DNA of 64,000 nucleotides, from contig NC_031477.1 of assembly GCF_000006565.2 (NCBI RefSeq), positions 2,388,043-2,452,042 of the forward strand, given 5' to 3'. A program made the translations under genes and the position numbers. The notes under the pieces are model-generated. The model saw only the letters and a program-made list of their open reading frames with translations. It made no database searches and was not told the origin of the DNA. Below, one piece after another: positions 56,541 to 64,000 of the stretch (positions are counted from its first letter, which is position 1; the number at the start of each line of letters is the position of its first letter). Origin of the DNA: Toxoplasma gondii ME49. Its lineage: Eukaryota > Apicomplexa > Conoidasida > Eucoccidiorida > Sarcocystidae.

Positions 56541-57254
56541 TCAGGAGTCTGCATTCAGTTGCTCAACACGAGTGAGAATAGTGTTTGACAAATCAGGCAA
56601 GTCCTTCACTCCTTTTGTGACGTGGTATTCTAGCAAAATCCCTTCCTTTTGGTACAGTTGAAGAATCGGTTCCGTCTCCCTCTTATAGATCCCTAACCTA
56701 TTTTGGACAACCGCTTCTGTGTCATCGTCACGCTTCATTAACTGCGGACTTCCGCCGCACCCGGAACAACCTGCGTCGGGAAGGAGCGGTGGTAGGTCGT
56801 ACGGCGAGGAACGTATGTCAGCAATATTGAAAATCCCCCCACACGTTACACATATTCGACGAGACAGCAGCTTCTCCACAATAAAATTGTCTGGCAAGGA
56901 AATGTGGACACACAACGACGGACGATCAAACACCCCGAGCTCAACAGCCTGCTTCACCGTCCTTGGGAAACCATCCAAAATCCACCCTCTTGCGCAGTCT
57001 TTCTGAGCCAGCCGTTGCCGGCATTTGGCCGACACAATGTTGTCCGGCACTAAATTCCCTCTGTCCGCGTGTTCCTGCAGAACTTGCCCCAAGGGCGTTT
57101 TCGCCTTGATCTCTTCTCGGATCAGGTCACCGGTCGAAATGTGCGGAATCGACCAATCTCTTGCGAGTCGGCTAGCGTACGTTCCCTTTCCAACCCCCGG
57201 TGCGCCCATAAACAGCAGTTTCAGGGGGCGTCTGAGTTGTGACAGACGCTCCAT
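56541..57254 (-). CDS. Adenylate kinase, long form with Cys4 zinc LID
   Basis: A single minus-strand exon of 237 residues from the first ATG (57254); an upstream in-frame GTG was not used. It catalyses ATP + AMP to 2 ADP. P-loop GAPGVGKGT at residues 17-25, the NMP-binding region STGDLIREEI and LVPDNIV, the DGFPRT motif, and a long LID with two CxxC pairs (CVTCGGIFN and CSGC), which in other long-form kinases coordinate zinc. The Arg-rich closing segment RDDDTEAVVQNRLGIY follows. No clear targeting peptide, so cytosolic location is the simplest guess, but a short N-terminal extension (RLSQLRRP) leaves mitochondrial targeting open. An acceptor-like CTACAG directly precedes the ATG, so an upstream coding or UTR exon cannot be excluded. 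Confidence 0.93.
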   Translation of the reverse strand: MERLSQLRRPLKLLFMGAPGVGKGTYASRLARDWSIPHISTGDLIREEIKAKTPLGQVLQEHADRGNLVPDNIVSAKCRQRLAQKDCARGWILDGFPRTVKQAVELGVFDRPSLCVHISLPDNFIVEKLLSRRICVTCGGIFNIADIRSSPYDLPPLLPDAGCSGCGGSPQLMKRDDDTEAVVQNRLGIYKRETEPILQLYQKEGILLEYHVTKGVKDLPDLSNTILTRVEQLNADS

Positions 57255-57498
57255 CTGTAGGTCAGTCACGGAAGACGCCGGTGGTCAGCTCCGCATTACA
57301 CCATGCAGAGTGTGCGCATACCACAAAAGGAAACTAAACCGCATCCTACGCTCAAATCCTTCAGCTTTTGTCGCACCCGTCAAGTATATAGGCTGGAAAA
57401 GGAAACCATGAATCGGAAGATACGCCTCGTGCAATCCAGTCCTCGACCTACGAACTGAAGGTCAGGACTTGGGCATCGCCGATGCGCCTCCAGTTGAC
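57255..57498. promoter_or_regulatory. Short divergent promoter between adenylate kinase and the 86-residue gene
   Basis: Only 244 bases separate the two start codons, which point away from each other, so one bidirectional promoter probably drives both. No obvious core motif was picked out by eye. Confidence 0.45.
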
Positions 57499-57962
57499 AT
57501 GTCAACGCATGTAGTTGCAGTCCCTCCCATAAATTCTGCAGATGATCTCAAAGCTGCTACACAAAAACTTATTAAATCCAATCAGTATGGTGCGCAGAAT
57601 ACAAACAAGTTGTCCTCTGGGGAACGCCATCTTGGGAGAGGAAATACGCTGTCTCACGTGTAGTCCCAGTCGGTTGCATGTCAGCGGTGCGCTGAGTGAC
57701 TGCATCGCATGCACTTGCGCAGCTATCCTTGATAGAAAGAAGTACTCGCTCAAGAAAAGGAGTGCCTGCTTCAGTTCATTCGCTATTTCTAGGACTGCAA
57801 GGCCCCTACCACATTAGTGCCATGATCAGGATGTCGTTTGTCCGTCACTGGAAACATCTGCTGATCACGTACAGCTCAGGCACCTTCTCGAGTGTGCTAG
57901 CGTTCCTTTCGTTTGCGGCACAACGGACTAATCAAGGTGTACACACTACGATAAAGCGCTAG
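57499..57962 (+). CDS. Small single-span protein, 86 residues
   Basis: Two exons in phase 1: 57499-57589 (ATG to a GTGCGC donor) and 57793-57962 (after CGCTATTTCTAG, stop TAG). The product starts MSTHVVAVPPINSADDLKAA, contains TQKLIKSNQYGLQGPYHIS, a basic RMSFVRHWKH stretch, one hydrophobic span (LLITYSSGTFSSVLAFLSFA) and a short tail ending TTIKR. This resembles in size and layout the small accessory subunits of mitochondrial respiratory complexes or ATP synthase that are common in coccidia, but no specific family was recognised. Both exons are short and easily missed. An in-frame TTG at 57469 could extend the N-terminus, but the ATG is preferred. Confidence 0.55.
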
Positions 57963-58125
57963 CGGTCTTTAACTGTGTTTCGATTTGAGTAGAGACCTTT
58001 CAACAGCAAATCGTACCGTTTGCTGCCTCTGTGTATTCAGTGTCAGAAAGCTGCATACTTCTTTTCGGACTCGTCTGCGCGTGCAATTTTTTTCGCCTTA
58101 GAGCGTCTAATGTCTCACAGTTAGG

Positions 58126-61100
58126 ATGGAGTCAGCTTCAACCGTCGACCTTATCAACAACTACGCCAAGGAAAATCACAATGGAGTTCTTAGATGCGAG
58201 ATTCACGAGTTCAAAGGACGGGTTCTGTACGCGACCGGTAACAGTCAAGCCGGAGAAACACTCCTGAGAGAGCCCCCGCTACATTCAGTGCGGGCGGACC
58301 CAAACAATCCGCTCTACAAAGAGCTGGAGGCTCTTTGCAAGGAAAGCAATTTCCACCTCGAGCCAATATGGTAAGGACCGAAGGCTCATCTTTGAAGACG
58401 TCCTCACGGCACAGGATTCTGTCTTCAGCCTGCGACTGCCGTGTCGGGTCCAATCCTGGCTCCTCGCGGCTCACCCACGTTTTCTTCCTCCCTCCATCAC
58501 TTTTCCTGGCAGGTACTGGTGCGCCTTGAACTCGCTCATTCTCGACACGCAGCCACCTGTTTCAGGACTCTTGTCGATCACGCAGAGACAGTCTGAGCTT
58601 CTCCGGGTGCTCCACGTCCCCTCAGAGATCACCCCTTGCACGGAAGGTACGCATGCTGTTAACTCTTTCTCCGCCTCTTCACGGTCGTTGATTCGCAGCA
58701 ATGATTCGCAGGAGCACTTGTCTCTTAGCGTTGGAACTTTCACGCTCATTTGTGCGTTCTCGTACTGCCCTTCCTGCACGGACTGTTATGTTCAGTCAAA
58801 AAGATCATTCGCGCGTTTCGCCTCGAAAACCGAACCACCCCTGAGGACTTGGAGCTTCTTCTCCAGGTCAGTCCATCCGATGTCATTGGATAGACGTGTT
58901 CCGTGACAGCAGCTGCCTCGATTCTGGGACATATGGAAGGTTTTACATGTTCGTGAATAATCTCGGACGGCATCCACTCGTGACACCTGCTTTTGAGGAA
59001 GGGGCACATCTATTGGAGTACCCAGTGGAACAGGCCTTGCATCAGGGTAGTCTGCATGCATTTACACGAGAGCATGAGTTTCGATCTGAGCACTGGAAGG
59101 ATGACTCTGACTCTTGCACCGTGTGAGGAGGCAGCTGTCTTCTGTGTAACACTCTCTCCCAGGACCAAAACGATACTGCATGCATGCCAGGAAGCCTTGC
59201 AGATTTACGAGGGAGGGCCACCGGACTTTTTCCAGATGTCTCTGCCCACAGGCCTCTGGGCGTCGCTGGACATCCCTAGCTGCTCGGAAACTGAAGGTCG
59301 TGCGGCCTTTTTGATTTTCCGATTGTTTCCCTTTGTTTGATGCTTCGAGTTTTGTCTAATGGCGTCTGACTTGCTCAGATCTGGATCCACAACTGCTTCG
59401 AACAGTTCGAGGACCCTGTGGGCTACGTGATCTACTTTATGCCGTCGTTCAGTTCCCACTCGTGTCTGCCGAATGCGCTTTGGTTTACGGACGAAGACCA
59501 CACCTTCGTTCTTCGGACTCGCGCAGATATCGCGTACGTTGCTAGGCTTTGTCGGCTTCCCTTGTGTCTCTGTTCGTGTGTGACGCGTCGCCGTCTCACT
59601 CGGAAGCTCAGACGTTTCGATTTCGCCGACGGCTTTCCACGGCGAAGATCACCAGCTGCTTCGAGAGGGGAAACAGCCACGTCAGACTGAAATGCAGTTC
59701 TAACTCCTGAGGGGGCAGCAGTAAGGACTCTTCGGCAGTACGGCTAGCTTGCCAGAGCAACTTAGAGAAAAACGCACTCCTCCGGCCATGAAGAACAATG
59801 CTTTCTCTGTCCCCGGGATTTCCGCGGACAGGCCAGCAGTGAGAATGTGTTTCGTAGGAGCGACGTTTGTTTCTTCGCTGTGGACGAGAATGCACTCGTG
59901 TTATGTTGTGAATGTTCTACCCACGTCTCAAATGCGCCGGTTTTGCGCACCAGCCAGTAGCTCTTCTTTTTGACGCAGACGGTTCCGTCTCCGAGGCTGC
60001 TGCTCGTCTTTTTAATCGCAAGCCTGGAGAAGTCGCGACGCAGTTAACGCAATTGCCACCGAACCCGAGACACTGCTCAGCCGAGTCAGGGAGGTGAGGT
60101 GTGATCTCATTGCCTTCGCCTGGGGGAAGCAGAACAAACATAACTCTAAGGTGAATTCAGATTCGGGGCACTCTGATAGAATATCGCGAGTGCCCGTTGT
60201 TCAGGAGCGAGTTTTTGGCTCCGTTTCTGTCTCGGTCACAGGGCTGGGGACGAGGTCACGCTGACTTATCTCTCCGAAGACGACCTCATGCGGCCGACTC
60301 TGCAACGCCGAAAAGTCCTGAGTGAAACTAAGGACTTCATCTGCACTTGCGAACGGTGCGACAAACCGAGATGCAGAGTTACTCCGAGATGTGCACAAAG
60401 CACCTGGGTCACCACACACACACAGCCACACTCTGCATGCTTTCACTTAACCGTATACATATATATATGCATTTATGTATATATGTATATGAGCATGACT
60501 ACGGAGCGCGTTCGTCGGTCCACATTCGTATTCGTATGTCTCTCTGCATGCATGTGCGCATGCGTGTATGTACATGTACCAGGAGCATGTAGGTAGGTGA
60601 GTGGGAGTGAAGGTCTTTGAGAGTTGGTGCTTGAGAGGCACTCGTTCCACTCACACTGTCTTTGGGCAGGCAACAACGGCTGTCTTCGATATGGCTCGTC
60701 GTCGCAATCGACCTCCACGAGCTGCGGCTGCGTGGACGCCTAGTGCCAGCTTGCACGGGGCATATTCCCAAAGACGAAACAGTGGTTTCCTCTCTCTTCA
60801 TTAGTCCATTTGAGTGTTTTCGTTGCTGGCTTTCCCTGCAGATGCTCAGCGCCTGTGGACTTTTCGCGGGGTTTCCGGTGCCCAGCCTGTGGCATCGGCT
60901 CCATCTACGTCGAGTACGTTTTTGTTGTTTCCGGGTGCACGCGTGCGTTGCTCATGCATGCGCGTATCGCAGTCACGAACACTGAAGATGAAGTCGATGG
61001 AGACAGAGAGAACTCCGTGCCAAGCCCTCGCTGCCCCAGGCGCGCGGCCTTCTCTAAGTTCGCTGTGTTCGTCTTTCGCTGCATATGTGCCTCTATCTTG

Positions 61101-63929
61101 GCAGGCCAGACGCGGAACTCACACTGGAGGAGATCGAGGAAGTCTTCTCGTCTGCTGGCAACCAAACGATTGAGGCTTTTCTCCCATGGGATCTTCAAAG
61201 AATGAGTTCTCTTCCCACGAAAAGGTCGTCTGCTTCGTCTGTGTCTTCTCCGGAGGCGGGGGGATCGGTGGCTTTCTCCGCGTCTTCTGACCATGTGTCT
61301 GAGAGCATGGCTGTAGACGACTGTCAGAACCGCGAGGATGCTTCAGCTTCTTTGTCTCGCCCAAAATCTCTCTCGCTCTCTTTGCTCGCGCCCTCATCCC
61401 CTGCTGCCGAAGCGTTGATCCCGCTGACGGTCTGGATGTGTCTCCTTGTCCCGGGGCTCGCTGGGGCGCGCCTCGCAGGCGGTCGGCGGGCCTCCGCATG
61501 CGCAGATGCATGCGTCACGCCCGTCGGTCCCGAACTGTCCCTGGAGTTGTCAGACGCTGGCAACTCACCATGCAGGGATCGGCAACGCAAGCAGGCACTG
61601 CCTCTAGGAACGCAAATCCGGAACGGTTCAGAGAGGAACCCAGAGGGCCTTTCGCCGCCTGAGCGGTGTCGAGCCGTCCTGACTCGGGTCCATCGATCTG
61701 TCGCTTCGCTGCCGACGGTCACGCGCATGCAACAAATCTCCCCGAACTCATGTGTTCTGTGCAAGAAGGAGTGGACGCACTCGGACAGGATGAAGGGCCT
61801 TGCTCTCGAGGCGCTCCTCGGACGCTGGGCGAACCCGCAAGAAGAGGCAGGTGCTGTGGAGGGTGCGGAAGATCCAGAACCAAAACATGAAGAAGCACTC
61901 GACGCGACCAAAGCTGAGGAGGCGAACGACGACCAGGATTTCGTTGGGGAAAACGGCAAGGGACGCGCATGCAAGGCCGACGAGAGAGGCCGGAGGGCCT
62001 CTCGAGGAGTGCGATGCAGCGGCGCAGAGGAGGAACAGAACGATCGAGAAGGAGGCGACACCCGAAGAGACGAGCCGTCAGAGAACGGACGGAGTGGTCA
62101 AGGCGTGCCTGAAGAAGGTGCGACGTAATCGCGATTCTCAGTTTGCTACCAGTTTCAACCGAAGGCGGTCTGGAGGCCCTCAGCGGGGGGGCAAGATTTC
62201 GAGATGTGCATGTGTGCCGTTGAGTTCGTTTTGTAAGGCCTGCGAGGGCCTCCCGCAAGGACGGCCAAATGTGCAAGTTCGTGTTTTTCTTGACTTTCGT
62301 TACAAAACGTGAGTGCAGAAGGTTTAGAGACAGAGGAGACAGAGTTCGGTGAGAAGGTGCCGCGGGCGTCTCTGCGTCCTCTGATCTTCTTTGTCTTGTG
62401 CAGACAAGCAAGAGGGCGACACAAATGAAGCAGAGGCCGACCCGACACCGAAAGCTTCTCGACGAAAGGGAAAAACGAAACTCGAATTCGAAGGAGTCGA
62501 TGGTACAGACAGCTCAGTGCAGAGCCAACATCGGCGGTGGCTCATGAAAAAGCGAGTCTCTTCTCTCAAGCGGTTGCTGAAAAAAAGTTGGCGGCGGCAT
62601 CTGTCTGAGGACCAGCGGCACAGCCTGGATGTCCTGCTCCCGGAGATCTTCCAATTTCATTGGTGAGGCTCTCGTGGGAGTTAAGAGGCGAGCCTAGAGA
62701 GTCAAACCATCTATCTGCTGTCCTAGTCGTCTCAGGCCACGCGTGCACGCACCGTCTAGACAGGAGGCACTGCTCAACCCCGCTTTTGTTCTAAATAGTG
62801 GTGTTGCCAGTTCTCGGGATCCCGCACGGCGCTTCTCTGCTAGTTTCCGGATCCTTAATATTTTCTTCTTGTTTATCAGAAAAGTGCTAGTTTCTTCGCG
62901 CATGGTTATCATGGCAGTTCATCTGTTTCTCCCTTTTCAGGCATCTTGTATGCTGGCTGAAGGCGCAGGCAGCGGTCTCGACAGGCGCCGAGAAAGTGAC
63001 CATGCAAGACGCAATTGTGTACCAACAACGAAATCTGTATCCGGGACTGAATGCTGCTCTCGGGTGGTCACTCGACGAAATGGCGGAAATTCTGCTCTTG
63101 GCTTACCAGGATCAGCCCGACAAGGTGAGGAGTTCTGTGAATGTACGCGAAGGAAGACGCGACGCGGAACCGCATGCTCGTGGCACAAGGTGTCAGTGGC
63201 GGCATCCCTGGCATGCGTCTGCTTCATCCGCTTTGCTGGTCGTTCCACGAACGCAGCTGTAGTGTGGAGTTCCGCCAGCATTACGCAGGACGGCATGCAC
63301 TCTACACATGCGCCGATCACACAGGTTGCCTGAGTTGTACGGGTGTTTCGGATGTTTTCGCAAGCAGTCTTTAGGTCAGCACGGCCGAGCAGCATCTAAT
63401 CGACTAGCGGCGCTCCCAAGAGTGGCGAACAGCTAGGGAACTTCGGGGTGTGTGTATTGTGTAACGGACATCGTTTGGGCTGAGGGTGTGCAATCTTGCC
63501 GCCGGTGGCATGTGTCAGACATGTTGCTTCGCTGCTCGCGGTTGCTTGCGCTGAGTTCGTTCGCTTGCCTCTCCGGTGCGTGTGAGCCATCTGCAGCCGA
63601 TAAAAATGTCGCCTACCAGCATGAAGGCATTGATTCAGGACCGCTCGATTTTGGCTGCGTACGACGAAGCTGTGTCTATCCTTGGCACTCTGTTCGAAAC
63701 GAATCACCAGTTTGTGACAGACGTGACAAAGAAGTTGAGCATCCTGTCAGACTGGATCCGCGGGTCTGGACTCGAAATGGACCCCCTAGCCTCTCCGTGG
63801 CTAAATGCAGGACATCGTTTCTTTCAGAGATCCTACAGTGGACGGACTACCCCCGGTTTGCTTTGCATGTCTGGCAGCGCACCGTCGTGGGCCATTGTGG
63901 AACGCAGTTTCCAACTTCCTAAGCTGTGA
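58126..63929 (+). CDS. SMYD-like SET-domain lysine methyltransferase, about 884 residues
   Basis: Exons, all in phase except the fourth: 58126-58370, 58513-58646, 58796-58866, one between 59163 and 59296 (uncertain), 59379-59533, 60242-60355, 60842-60913, 61105-62117, 62404-62662, 62941-63124 and 63597-63929. The SET core is split over several exons. The N-terminal part has VLYATGNSQAGETLLREPPL. Then comes FMPSFSSHSCLPNALWFTD (the NHSC-equivalent cofactor motif, here SHSCxPN), and AGDEVTLTYLSEDDL followed by post-SET zinc ligands FICTCERC and GFRCPACG. These ligands with CTCERC are typical of the SMYD group. The C-terminal half is coccidian: a long charged low-complexity block (61105-62117), a CVLC...W motif, then a helical region with HRRWLMKKRVSSLKRL, PGLNAALGWSLDEMAEIL and DEAVSILGTLFETNHQF, resembling SMYD-type C-terminal TPR helices. 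Substrate unknown. For exon 4, a 75-nt version, 59163-59237, keeps the phases; the alternative 59191-59296 does not. Confidence 0.72.
60453..60495. repeat. TA/TGCATA microsatellite in SET-gene intron
   Basis: A TATA and TGTA tract in the intron 60356-60841 of the SET gene. Apart from this tract, the TA microsatellites seen lie in the first 11 kb of the window. Confidence 0.85.
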
Positions 63930-64000
63930 TCCGCCTCACGGTTGGTAGGGGCGGTGAGACGCACCCCTTGTCAGTGAAATGTGCAGCCTGTGACTTCCTG
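63930..64000. other. Downstream of the SET gene; nothing seen
   Basis: The last 71 bases follow the stop codon used here. The SET gene could continue if a splice donor removes that stop, which the window cannot settle. Confidence 0.4.

Noticed and set aside
1..64000. Transposons, CRISPR arrays, rRNA genes, replication origins of bacterial type
   Set aside because: None seen. The window has eukaryotic intron-containing genes throughout, and no terminal inverted repeats, transposase motifs or spaced direct repeats were found by eye.

Overview
The window is nuclear DNA of a coccidian apicomplexan, most likely Toxoplasma or a close relative (Hammondia, Neospora). The grounds are intron-rich genes with clean GT-AG junctions, GC-rich codon third positions, long Ser/Ala/Glu/Lys low-complexity inserts, frequent GCATGC words, and TA microsatellites in introns. 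There are no bacterial-style operons. Genes are separate units on both strands and several neighbours are divergent. Most genes were assembled by hand from exons whose reading phases agree across every junction; where the phases do not settle a model, the entry says so.

Layout. 427-6103 (+): 3' part of a PLAA/Doa1/Ufd3-type ubiquitin-binding protein (PFU then PUL), with its 5' end outside the window. 7704-8055 (-): the tail of an unrecognised gene. 8909-11839 (+): a seven-exon secreted CAP/SCP protein. 13719-16484 (-): a 921-residue coccidian-type protein of unknown role. 18070-20991 (+): a GRIP-domain golgin. 22395-23142 (-): a possible tiny Tom7-like gene. 26085-31971 (+): a giant propeller-like protein. 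35019-38335 (+): an unusual ARF-like GTPase. 40440-41224 (-): a small four-span membrane protein. 42405-45157 (-): a DUF4602/C1orf131-like basic protein. 46079-50863 (+): a giant helical-repeat protein. 51897-53783 (-): the rRNA methyltransferase Nep1/Emg1. 55218-56203 (-): a small secreted protein made of short exons. 56541-57254 (-): adenylate kinase. 57499-57962 (+): an 86-residue single-span protein. 58126-63929 (+): a SMYD-like SET-domain protein.

The gene set is mostly housekeeping: ubiquitin/p97 pathway, Golgi, small-subunit ribosome biogenesis (Nep1 and perhaps the DUF4602-like protein), nucleotide balance and lysine methylation. Two genes for secreted proteins (CAP and the 55-kb gene) are interspersed. 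The ARF-like GTPase and the GRIP golgin are both classes that act at Golgi membranes, but nothing in the sequence links these two.

The least expected content is in apparently empty DNA. Four small genes or gene tails appear only when exons too short to stand out are joined by phase: the 137-residue four-span protein, the 86-residue single-span protein, the 57-residue Tom7-like candidate, and the 69-nt internal exon that gives the DUF4602-like protein its LGAK motif. No rRNA, tRNA, CRISPR array or transposon was recognised.
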